24,394 nucleotides of DNA from positions 1 to 24,394 of IMG/VR virus record IMGVR_UViG_3300022198_001487. One strand, 5' to 3'. Below are positions 6,659-13,657 of the stretch, one piece after another. The notes beneath the pieces are model-generated. The model saw only the letters and a program-made list of their open reading frames with translations. It did no database searches and was not told where the DNA came from. Position 1 is the first letter of the stretch. Every line of letters starts with the position of its first letter. The DNA comes from a virus. The position numbers and the translations under genes are program-made.

Positions 6659-8970
6659 ACAACAATGTTAACCAACTTAATGCCTGTGTTACTGTTATCT
6701 TCTAAAGATTTACCAATCACACAATAACCTGCCGGTGCTGGACTATCATCTGTTAGTGTTGTAGCAGTACCTGGTGTTACATTAGTTACAAGTAGATCGC
6801 CTTTTTTAACAGGACCTTCTACTTTACAAGGAACTTTACCACGAAGTGCAACTGCTACACCATCTGCATCTTTGTTCATTAGGTAGGCTGGTGCTGTTGA
6901 TACTACACCTGCTACTCTGTGATCTAATAATCTATTACACTGTGTAACTTCATGATCTCCACCAAACACAACAACTGTACCAGGTTCATAGTCTGCATCT
7001 GATTTATAAATCTCTGCCAAGTCAGCATACTGTGCCTGAGTTGCTGTTAGGTATGCAGTGGCCGCCTGTATGTCTGCATTTGCTGTAGCAACAATATTTA
7101 CATCTGCCGCAGTGTTTGTTGTTGTTGCCGCTACCCATCTATCATCTGTTTCATCCCAATACCATGCGGCATTGTTTTCAGCAGTACCACGTTGTACCAT
7201 AACACCACCATCATTGGTGTTGTTTGCTGGTTGTGTGCTGTGTTTGTTCAGCAACATTATAGCATCTTCAACTTCAACGTTGGTTACTTCAAGTGTTGTT
7301 GCTGTACCTGTAACTGTTAAGTTACCAAGTATTTGTACAACGCCTGTACCTTGTGGATCTAATACAATATTGTTAGCACCTGTTGAAATAATTGAATGTG
7401 TTTGTACATCTAAATCCCCGCCAAGTTGTGGTGTTGTATCATCAACAACTTCTGTGATAACATCTATACCTGCTGTCCAAATAAAAGATGATGTACCATG
7501 ATCGTATTGTAATAGTTTTCCATCTTCTGAAGCACCTACTGACGAAACACTACCTAAATCTGTCAATGTCATTGTAGCCGCTACTGCCTGTGGAGTAGCA
7601 CCAACCCAATTTGATCCATTATATCTTAACAAGTTGTTGGTTGCTGATGTTAATACTGGATTCATTGTAGGTGTTTGATTTATCCAAGTAGTGGTACTGT
7701 TTGCATATAGTATTTGTCCTGTTTGTTGTGATGTAATAGTTACATATTGTAAGTCATTAAGTTCGTCAGGTGTATCAATTTTAAATTCTGTTGCGGTAAA
7801 ATTTATATCACTTAATTCATATGCATTTGCGGCACCTGAATTAAATTGAACTGCAATTTTATATGCTACTGATGTTACTGATGGACTAGATCCTGTTAAA
7901 TCATCTAAATGTGTAAACCCTAGAGGAAAACCTTGGGTCATTGTATTGTACTCAACAACTGGTGTTGCTGGCCATACACCACTACCATTAATTGATCTAA
8001 ATAAACCAATTTTAGAACCACCTGCTGTTTCTGTATCAATATTAGATGCATATGAAATTTCAACTTTTCCATTTGTTGTAATAGTAAAACTAGAAATTAT
8101 TGCTACATCAGTCCAACTTGTTGCTAGACCAGTTAAGTTAACACTAGTTGTTGACGATTTTTGTGTGTTAACTACTCCAAGTGCTGGTGACTGTGCTACA
8201 AAATTTGCACCATTATACATTAAAATTTGTCCGGTTGCTGGAGCAACACTTGTAATGTCAACATCATTTAATGCGTCTACTGATGTTGTGGCAATTCTTG
8301 CATCAATGTCTGTGTTAGCTCTTGCAGTTGTATAGTATAAGTTTGTTCCTTCACTTAAATTGGTTGTTGATTTAGTTGCTAATCTTAAATCAAATCTTGT
8401 GTCTGTGTAGTATAGATTTGTGCCTTCTGTTAAATTTGTTGTTGTCTTGCCTGAAAATGCTGTGTCAAATCTACCTGTTGTATAATATAAATTTGTGCCT
8501 TCTGCTAAATTAGTTGTTGATTTAGTTGCTAATCTTGTGTCAAATCTACCATCTGTGTAGTATAAGTTAGTGCCTTCTGCCACATCATCTGTTGTTAGTG
8601 TGTCAAATTCAACTCCTGTTTCACCTGAATTTACTTTTAGATATCGTCCTGCTGTGCCCGTGTAACTTGCTGGAGTGTCTGATAAATTTGTCAAACTTGT
8701 ACTAATAGCGCCGGCATTAACAATATTAGCACCACCAAAATCCCAGCCACTACTACTAGTGTTATAGCCAAATGTAGCAATAATTGATCCACTTGATTCA
8801 ACTTCAATACCAGATAATTGAGTACCTGTTAGGGTACCGTCTTTATTAAGAGTAATTAGTCGATCTTTTACTGTTAAATCGTCTGTATTGGTTGTGATCT
8901 GTGATCCAGAAACCTGAAGATTTCCAGTAATAATTAAGTCGTTTGATCTAATAACTGTTTGATCTGCCAT
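6655..8970 (-). CDS. Tail-fibre-like / phage appendage protein with tandem EGTNLYYT repeats
   Basis: This 771-residue protein starts ADQTVIRSNDLIITGNLQVSG, a common fibre N-terminus. Residues about 13-60 (GNLQVSG, then LTVKDRLITLNK) are echoed at about 546-590 (GNLTVTG, then VEVEDAIMLLNK), an internal duplication. Residues about 132-220 contain tandem 25-residue repeats beginning EGTNLYYT. Residues about 647-771 (YADLAEIYKSDADYEPGTVV, FGGDHEVTQ, VALRGKVPCKVEGPVKKGD) look like the C-terminal domain of many marine phage fibres, which is related in pattern to auto-cleaving peptidase G2-type tail-spike ends. It is presumably a trimeric receptor-binding or whisker-like appendage. A late promoter lies at 8999-9006. 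Confidence 0.75.
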   Translation of the reverse strand: MADQTVIRSNDLIITGNLQVSGSQITTNTDDLTVKDRLITLNKDGTLTGTQLSGIEVESSGSIIATFGYNTSSSGWDFGGANIVNAGAISTSLTNLSDTPASYTGTAGRYLKVNSGETGVEFDTLTTDDVAEGTNLYYTDGRFDTRLATKSTTNLAEGTNLYYTTGRFDTAFSGKTTTNLTEGTNLYYTDTRFDLRLATKSTTNLSEGTNLYYTTARANTDIDARIATTSVDALNDVDITSVAPATGQILMYNGANFVAQSPALGVVNTQKSSTTSVNLTGLATSWTDVAIISSFTITTNGKVEISYASNIDTETAGGSKIGLFRSINGSGVWPATPVVEYNTMTQGFPLGFTHLDDLTGSSPSVTSVAYKIAVQFNSGAANAYELSDINFTATEFKIDTPDELNDLQYVTITSQQTGQILYANSTTTWINQTPTMNPVLTSATNNLLRYNGSNWVGATPQAVAATMTLTDLGSVSSVGASEDGKLLQYDHGTSSFIWTAGIDVITEVVDDTTPQLGGDLDVQTHSIISTGANNIVLDPQGTGVVQILGNLTVTGTATTLEVTNVEVEDAIMLLNKHSTQPANNTNDGGVMVQRGTAENNAAWYWDETDDRWVAATTTNTAADVNIVATANADIQAATAYLTATQAQYADLAEIYKSDADYEPGTVVVFGGDHEVTQCNRLLDHRVAGVVSTAPAYLMNKDADGVAVALRGKVPCKVEGPVKKGDLLVTNVTPGTATTLTDDSPAPAGYCVIGKSLEDNSNTGIKLVNIVV
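8310..8577 (-). repeat. 75-bp tandem repeats inside the fibre gene
   Basis: Three full 75-bp units start with the GAA of EGTNLYYT at 8577, 8502 and 8427, and a fourth, diverging unit starts at 8352. Each unit encodes EGTNLYYT followed by a short turn, a degenerate RFDxRLATKST segment and TTNL. The protein repeat is conserved better than the DNA, so this is an old, selected repeat. Such repeats form the coiled or triple-beta shaft of trimeric fibres. Confidence 0.85.
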
Positions 8971-8998
8971 GCTGTATTATGCTCCAATGTATATTACT

Positions 8999-9006
8999 TA
9001 TTTAGC
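8999..9006 (-). promoter_or_regulatory. T4-type late promoter for the fibre gene
   Basis: On the minus strand the octamer is GCTAAATA, a variant close to the CTAAATA form common in cyanophage late promoters. It lies 29 nt upstream of the fibre ATG at 8970 and downstream of the gp23 terminator, giving the fibre gene its own transcript. Confidence 0.55.
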
Positions 9007-9041
9007 AGATTTGGCCAATTTATAATATGTGTACAGTCAAG

Positions 9042-9070
9042 GGAAACCCCGGAATAAATCCGGGGTTTCT
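9042..9070 (-). terminator. Hairpin terminator after the major capsid gene
   Basis: A 10-bp perfect stem AAACCCCGGA / TCCGGGGTTT (9044-9053 and 9059-9068) is extended by one or two pairs, with a 5-nt loop. It lies 17 nt after the gp23 stop. It is the most stable and only GC-rich hairpin in its region. There is no clear U-tract after the stem on either strand, so it may also work as an mRNA 3'-end stabiliser. Confidence 0.7.
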
Positions 9071-9086
9071 ATATTGATATCTAATA

Positions 9087-10256
9087 TTAGATAAATGTTG
9101 CGTTTGAAATAGCAATTTTTGATAGGTAGTCTGCTGAATTACCAAGTGATGATGCAGTGTTTGTTAACTCTACATAACCGTATCTTGTCATAAAGCTCAC
9201 TACTGGTTCAAAAGTTGATGGATCCACAATAACGCCTGATGACATTAATGGGATGTATGGGCAATAGAATGCCGCCGCATCAACTTCACCTGCACCTTTG
9301 TAACCAATAAGTACTGGTGAATCATCTACTAAGTATGAGTTTACATATACTCTCATTGCACCGTTTAAAGTACCTACAAACTTAGTGTTTGTTGGAGCTT
9401 CAAAAGTACCTTCAGTTGTTCTTGCAAACGCTGAAGTTGTAGCTGATTGTAAAATTGTCAAAGCCTGTGGAGAAACAACAGCCCAGTTAGCCGCGCCTCT
9501 TCTTGTTCTTTGAGCAATTAAGTTTGCTTCTCTGTTGATAGCAACTGCCAATGCCGCATGTTCGTCACCAACAAATGTTGCTGTACCTGATACAGATGAT
9601 TGATTGTATGCTGTACCTGAACCTGCTAAGTTTGTTAATGAAGAAAGGATCTCTTGATCGATCTCAGCAGTAATTTCTTGTGCTAATGCCGCCATTACTT
9701 CTGCTTCTACATCTAAACCATGCATTGCTGATGCGTCTTGTGCCGCTTCAAATGTCCAACGTGCAGATAGCTTTCTTGTTTTAGCTTCTACAGTTTGTTT
9801 TAAAATTTGAATTGACATTTTGTTACCAGCTTCACCCTCTAAAGATGAAGTTGATGCACCTGCTACTGGTGATTGTGCACCAGAACCTGGATTTGCTGAG
9901 TAAGATCTTGCAATTTCAAAAGGTGAAAGTGCTTCAGTACCTGCTGTTACACCGTCTTTTGCATCTGAGTATCTAACTCTTAATGTGTGGATTTGACCTA
10001 CTGGACCTGTCATTGGTTGTACACCAACGATTTCGTTTGCAATTACTGTAGGCATCACACGTCTGATTATTGGAAGAATTACTTTGTTTAAAGCCGCTAC
10101 GTTACCAGCACCTGTGGCACCAGTTGAAGCCGCTTCAGCCAAGTACTTCTTTGTATTCTCAAGGACAGCATCCATTGATTTTGCTTTAGTGCCTGAAAGG
10201 CCTTCCATCAATGCTGATTTTGTTTCTGTCCAGTTTTCGTTGATCATGTTTGTCAT
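9087..10256 (-). CDS. gp23: Major capsid protein, T4 gp23-like
   Basis: This 389-residue protein matches marine T4-like major capsid proteins. The pro-region is followed by NVAALNKVILPIIRRVMPTV, IVGVQPMTGPVGQIHTLRVRY, RKLSARWTFEAAQD, EITAEIDQEIL, RTRRGAANWAVVSP, VLIGYKGAGEVDAAAFYCPY, and PVVSFMTRYGYVEL. It assembles the hexamers of the head. Residues YLAE/AAS (E41/A42) fit the (I/L)xE cleavage rule of the gp21 protease, giving a predicted mature form of about 348 residues. It is shorter than T4 gp23 (521 aa), as in many marine relatives. Start: ATG at 10256 with GGAG upstream, immediately after the gp22 stop. A second Met three codons in is less well spaced. Confidence 0.95.
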   Translation of the reverse strand: MTNMINENWTETKSALMEGLSGTKAKSMDAVLENTKKYLAEAASTGATGAGNVAALNKVILPIIRRVMPTVIANEIVGVQPMTGPVGQIHTLRVRYSDAKDGVTAGTEALSPFEIARSYSANPGSGAQSPVAGASTSSLEGEAGNKMSIQILKQTVEAKTRKLSARWTFEAAQDASAMHGLDVEAEVMAALAQEITAEIDQEILSSLTNLAGSGTAYNQSSVSGTATFVGDEHAALAVAINREANLIAQRTRRGAANWAVVSPQALTILQSATTSAFARTTEGTFEAPTNTKFVGTLNGAMRVYVNSYLVDDSPVLIGYKGAGEVDAAAFYCPYIPLMSSGVIVDPSTFEPVVSFMTRYGYVELTNTASSLGNSADYLSKIAISNATFI

Positions 10257-10257
10257 T

Positions 10258-11364
10258 TTACTTAACTCCTAGACCTGCTAGTTTTCTAAGTTCAACAATG
10301 TCACCAATGTCTGAACTTTTTGTTTCAGCAGGTGCCTCTCTGTTACCAGTTACCTCTGTTACTGATTCAGTAACAATAGTTTTATTTGCATCTGCTCTCA
10401 CAGATTCATTTAAAACTGCTGGTAAGTATTTGTTAAACTGTTTTTTCAAATCGCTTGTTTGTACAGATTCAAGCAATTCGTTCATTACTCGACGCTTTTC
10501 TTTGGATAAATTTGCAGTTAACTCTGTAAGAGCTTTTTCACGTACATTTTTATCTTCAGCAATTCTTAATTTAGTTTGAACTGCTTCAATTTCTGCGTCT
10601 TTTTCTTTTAGTTTAGATTCTGCTTCAACAGTAGTTGATTTTACAGTTTCTAATTCTTTTTGAAGTTTTCTAACCTCTGTACCCTCGGCTAGATGAGAAG
10701 ACATATACTCGCCTGCGAATGCTTCAAATACTTTTCTACCAAAGTTGTTTTCTTTAGCAACTTTGATGTCATCTTTAAGTTGTGATAATTCGCTTCTCAA
10801 ACTCTTCTCAACAGTGTTTTCAACAACCTGTGCCGCTTTAGAAACAAAACGTTGTTTCGCTTCAGCAATCATTTTCTTGCCTTCTGCTACTAATTTAACT
10901 TTTTGTTCTACAACTGCTTTTTTGTCGTTTTCAAACTCTGTTATCTCTTTTGCTAATTGTTTAACAACAAAGTTTTCCAATTTTGCAAAATTGTTTTTCA
11001 AGTCTGTTCTATCAGCGTGTAGTTCTTTTACTTCTTTAGCTAATTGCTCAGCAACAAATTTGTCTACTAGACCAACATGTTTTTGAATGTTAGTTTTGTA
11101 AGCAACTGTTTGCTCAGCCAATGCCGCTCTGTCAGCCTTCAGCTCTTCAATTTCAGCTGTAATTCTGTCAGTTAGCATTTTGTCCATAGCTTCAACTATT
11201 TGCCCTTTGTCATTTTCATAACGTTGAGCAAATTCATCGCGAAGTTCAGCAGTGATCTCTTCTCTGGCTTCATCTAACTTAGATTTCCACGTTTCTTGAA
11301 TCTGAGTTCTCAATTCTTCTGAAATGTTATCTGACTCAAGTATTCCGTTAAAAATATCTGCCAT
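10258..11364 (-). CDS. gp22: Prohead core scaffold, T4 gp22-like
   Basis: This 368-residue protein is almost entirely charged coiled-coil helix (long Lys/Glu/Gln/Ala heptads from about residue 10 to 290, such as AELRDEFAQRYE and KLRIAEDKNVREKALTEL), followed by a conserved end MNELLESVQTSDLKKQFNKYLPAVLNE. This is the design of gp22, the main scaffold of the T4 prohead, which the gp21 protease degrades during maturation. It is larger than T4 gp22 (about 269 aa). It lies between gp21 and gp23 as in T4. It has a strong AAGGAG ribosome-binding site before the ATG at 11364. Confidence 0.9.
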   Translation of the reverse strand: MADIFNGILESDNISEELRTQIQETWKSKLDEAREEITAELRDEFAQRYENDKGQIVEAMDKMLTDRITAEIEELKADRAALAEQTVAYKTNIQKHVGLVDKFVAEQLAKEVKELHADRTDLKNNFAKLENFVVKQLAKEITEFENDKKAVVEQKVKLVAEGKKMIAEAKQRFVSKAAQVVENTVEKSLRSELSQLKDDIKVAKENNFGRKVFEAFAGEYMSSHLAEGTEVRKLQKELETVKSTTVEAESKLKEKDAEIEAVQTKLRIAEDKNVREKALTELTANLSKEKRRVMNELLESVQTSDLKKQFNKYLPAVLNESVRADANKTIVTESVTEVTGNREAPAETKSSDIGDIVELRKLAGLGVK

Positions 11365-11376
11365 GAGTAGTTCTCC

Positions 11377-12006
11377 TTATAACTTCAACTCTTTTATTAA
11401 TTTAACTATCTCATCTCTAAGATAGTTTTCTGCTTTGCGATCATACATAGCATCTGCGCCTATACCATATAAACGTCTTCCACCACGCATGTTCATCAAA
11501 CCTTCGTATATTGCTTTTGGATAAGCATCTGGGGCCGATGGTTGTGCAACAATATCTACTGTAACAATTTCAAAATCAGACACTTTGCCTGACTCATTCA
11601 CGTTACCAGTACCTCTTGATGACACACCCAATTTTGCTCCACTTTCCAAAAGGGTTTTTACAATGTTTCCCATTGGGGTTGGTAAAATTTTAAGTTTACC
11701 AATTCCGTTTGGACCGTCCATCCACATTGATTCAATCATGTGTGACACACGATCTAAATTCACTGTTAATTCTTCAGGGTGATCTGCTTCACCTAGCACA
11801 GAATAACCACCTTTCAAACGTTCGTCCACTGAAGTCACCGCTTTTTCGATTTCTTCAAGTGGATAAACACGTTGATTTTGATTCTTTACTCCGCCTTGGA
11901 TGAATACACCTTTCATGAATAAGTTTTTCTTTCCCTCTTCACCTTCATGTAATACTTGCATGCCAGCTTGATCAAAAGTTAAACTTTCTAAAAGTGGTTT
12001 TATCAT
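11377..12006 (-). CDS. gp21: Prohead core protease, T4 gp21-like
   Basis: This 209-residue serine protease of the prohead contains the characteristic GVKNQNQRVYPLEEIEKAV, GEADHPEE (His76), and LGVSSRGTG (Ser129 or Ser130 nucleophile), then the strand FEIVTVDIVAQPSAPDA. It cleaves scaffold and capsid precursors after (I/L)xE. PLLE near its own N-terminus fits that rule and may be a self-processing site. It has an AGGAG ribosome-binding site 9 nt before the ATG. It is followed after 12 nt by gp22, so the core operon is tightly packed. Confidence 0.93.
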   Translation of the reverse strand: MIKPLLESLTFDQAGMQVLHEGEEGKKNLFMKGVFIQGGVKNQNQRVYPLEEIEKAVTSVDERLKGGYSVLGEADHPEELTVNLDRVSHMIESMWMDGPNGIGKLKILPTPMGNIVKTLLESGAKLGVSSRGTGNVNESGKVSDFEIVTVDIVAQPSAPDAYPKAIYEGLMNMRGGRRLYGIGADAMYDRKAENYLRDEIVKLIKELKL

Positions 12007-12030
12007 CTTGACGATCTCCTATAAATCAAA

Positions 12031-12927
12031 TTATGCTTTAGCCTTTGGAGCAGGTGATAATTTAGCCGCGCCTTGTTTAGGACTATTTGGATTGTCCTTC
12101 ACTGCTGGTGCCTTACCGCCTTTTTCCTCACCGCCTTGAGCAATGTTTGATGTTGAACCACCCATATCGTTTTTACCCGCTACTGGTGATTTTGAATTAG
12201 CACCGTTGTCTCCACCTTTTGGAGTTGCAACAGCTTTTAATTCAGTTGCTTCTTCAAGCTCTTCGCTTTCATCTGAATCAGATGCATCTTCAAGTGCAAC
12301 TTCGTCAGCAACTTCAACAGTTTCTTCTGCTGGCATTTCCATAGATGGCATTTCTGCTTCTAGGTCGTCAGCGGCTTCTTCGTTGTCGTCACCTTCTTCG
12401 TCGTCTTTGTCGCCCATCATTTTTTCAAATTCAGCTTTAAGATCTTCTAAAGCATCTTCTAGATCGTCAACTCTGTCTTCAACTTCCTCATGATCATGGT
12501 CATCAGCTTCGCCATCTTCATCACCATCATCTTCGTTAGTTTCTTCATGCTCAATTTCTTCAGCATGAGCGTCTGCTTCGTCTTTGACAGCAGTAGTTAA
12601 ATCTTCTTCTTGATCGCCTAAACCGCCAACTTTTTCTTCAACGGTTTCATCACCTGACTCGTCAGTTGCTTCTTCAACAGCTTCCTCATCTGATTCTTCT
12701 GCTTCTTCAACTGCTTCTTCAGTTGATTCTTCTGATTCATCTACAGTATCTGTATCTTCTTCAGTTAAATCTTCTTCAATTTCGTCAGTTTGACTTTCGA
12801 TCAACTCTTCATGTATTTTTCTAGCCTTTTCAACAATTACATCATGTAAAAGCTCTTGAGCTTTTTCTGATTCATTGTTAACTAGATATTCTAGAACTTG
12901 TTCTAGTTTAGACTTTGTAGTAGACAT
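12031..12927 (-). CDS. gp67: Highly acidic prohead core protein, gp67-like
   Basis: This is a 298-residue protein from ATG at 12927. An in-frame ATG 15 nt upstream (12942) overlaps the GGAG ribosome-binding site that is correctly spaced for 12927, so the shorter form is preferred. Residues 5-45 form a helix (KLEQVLEYLVNNESEKAQELL, then KARKIHEELIE) resembling the start of T4 gp67 (PIP). The rest is extremely rich in Asp and Glu with a short predicted coiled coil (RVDDLEDALEDLKAEFEKMM), ending in a Gly/Lys/Pro tail. T4 gp67 is about 80 aa, acidic, and sits in the same slot between gp20 and gp21. VIVE and ELIE fit protease sites. The assignment rests on position, acidity and the N-terminal helix. 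Confidence 0.65.
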   Translation of the reverse strand: MSTTKSKLEQVLEYLVNNESEKAQELLHDVIVEKARKIHEELIESQTDEIEEDLTEEDTDTVDESEESTEEAVEEAEESDEEAVEEATDESGDETVEEKVGGLGDQEEDLTTAVKDEADAHAEEIEHEETNEDDGDEDGEADDHDHEEVEDRVDDLEDALEDLKAEFEKMMGDKDDEEGDDNEEAADDLEAEMPSMEMPAEETVEVADEVALEDASDSDESEELEEATELKAVATPKGGDNGANSKSPVAGKNDMGGSTSNIAQGGEEKGGKAPAVKDNPNSPKQGAAKLSPAPKAKA

Positions 12928-12943
12928 AATGTTAATCTCCATA

Positions 12944-12985
12944 ATATTACTAGTAATATCGCATAGAGCTCTATAGAAAGCTCTA
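12944..12985 (-). promoter_or_regulatory. Two stem-loops in the 5' leader of the gp67-gp23 operon
   Basis: A perfect 16-bp palindrome ATATTACTAGTAATAT at 12944-12959 sits just 3 nt upstream of the GGAG ribosome-binding site. A second hairpin (TAGAGCT / AGCTCTA, 12964-12970 with 12979-12985, 8-nt loop) lies just upstream of it. Both fall between the late promoter at 13004-13011 and the gene start, so they would be part of the mRNA leader. A role in translation control or mRNA stability is inference. Confidence 0.5.
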
Positions 12986-13003
12986 ACGTATGTATTATTT
13001 ACT

Positions 13004-13011
13004 TATTTATA
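13004..13011 (-). promoter_or_regulatory. Consensus T4 late promoter for the gp67-gp21-gp22-gp23 operon
   Basis: Minus-strand TATAAATA is an exact match to the T4 late consensus, 76 nt upstream of the gp67-like start. It would drive the prohead core and capsid genes. Confidence 0.75.
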
Positions 13012-13070
13012 GAAAAATTAGTGGAAAAGGCGCCTATTTTGACTCGTTTTGTAATAATAATGTAATATTA

Positions 13071-13271
13071 TTATACAGCAGGCGGTTGTGCGTACATCGT
13101 AGCCACAAATTCACGGTTTTTTTCTTGATCTGCTTTACGCATTTCACGTACTTTACGCAATTTGTTAAGGTGTTTTAGTGTAAGACGTGTTTTGCGACTA
13201 TCATCAATATGAGCCATATGATAGTGATCATGCTCTGGAAAATAGTTTTCTTTTAGTTCACTGTAACGCAT
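13071..13271 (-). CDS. Small charged protein, possible packaged internal protein
   Basis: This 66-residue protein is rich in Lys, Arg, His and Glu: MRYSELKENYFPEHDHYHM, then TRLTLKHLNKLRKVREMRKADQEK. It lies between gp20 and the gp67-like gene; T4 has small core genes in this region. The first eight residues, MRYSELKE, resemble the T4 capsid-targeting peptide and end with LxE, the cleavage rule of gp21. It could be a packaged internal protein or a gp68-type core component. Start ATG at 13271 has AAGG about 12 nt upstream. Family not identified. Confidence 0.6.
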   Translation of the reverse strand: MRYSELKENYFPEHDHYHMAHIDDSRKTRLTLKHLNKLRKVREMRKADQEKNREFVATMYAQPPAV

Positions 13272-13279
13272 GTTTGTAT

Positions 13280-13630
13280 TTACCTTTTTCCTCTACGAGC
13301 TTTAATTGCCAAGTTTGCACGTTTTACACGTTGTGATGCTTGGCTGAACTTTTTAGTATATGTTGATCTTTTACCGTGAATTGAACCTTTTGCTCTACGT
13401 GTGCTTTTCATTTTGGTACTTTGTCTAATATTTAAAGGCTTGTTACAAGTGCTTGGATTAGCAACAATACGTCCTTTTCTTGGTCCAGTAGGACATCTAA
13501 AACGCTGTGTTGTTATAGTTCCTTTACCTTTGGTTTTTGATCTGGCTGTACGACCAAATATCTGTCTTGCACCTTCAGTAATAGGTTCAAAACAATATAA
13601 ATCTGTTGTGCTAATTTCGTAAATTTTCAT
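13280..13630 (-). CDS. Very basic small protein, candidate DNA-binding internal capsid protein
   Basis: This 116-residue protein is strongly basic (Lys/Arg throughout, ending KRANLAIKARRGKR), with the core RFRCPTGPRKGRIVANPSTC, a segment I recall in small proteins of T4-like marine phages. The N-terminus MKIYEISTTDLYCFEPITE/GARQ starts like the T4 capsid-targeting peptide and reaches ITE, an (I/L)xE protease site, before the basic body begins. The mature form would be almost purely cationic, suited to bind packaged DNA. It is encoded directly after the portal gene, with its own late promoter at 13650-13657. The role is inferred. Confidence 0.65.
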   Translation of the reverse strand: MKIYEISTTDLYCFEPITEGARQIFGRTARSKTKGKGTITTQRFRCPTGPRKGRIVANPSTCNKPLNIRQSTKMKSTRRAKGSIHGKRSTYTKKFSQASQRVKRANLAIKARRGKR

Positions 13631-13649
13631 AACAATACCTTTGTTATGT

Positions 13650-13657
13650 TATTTATG
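13650..13657 (-). promoter_or_regulatory. Late-type promoter overlapping the end of gp20
   Basis: Minus-strand CATAAATA spans the gp20 stop codon and lies about 20 nt upstream of the basic-protein ATG at 13630. An AAAGG-type ribosome-binding site follows it. One base differs from the T4 late consensus. Confidence 0.5.

Noticed and set aside
9017-9040. TTGACT followed by TATAAA on the minus strand below gp23
   Set aside because: The boxes are only about 10 bp apart, too close for a sigma70 promoter. The late octamer at 8999-9006 explains the fibre transcript better.
13277-13284. GGTAAATA on the minus strand before the 66-aa gene
   Set aside because: It differs from the late consensus at two positions and lies only a few bases from the ATG. 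The gene is more simply read from the promoter at 13650-13657.
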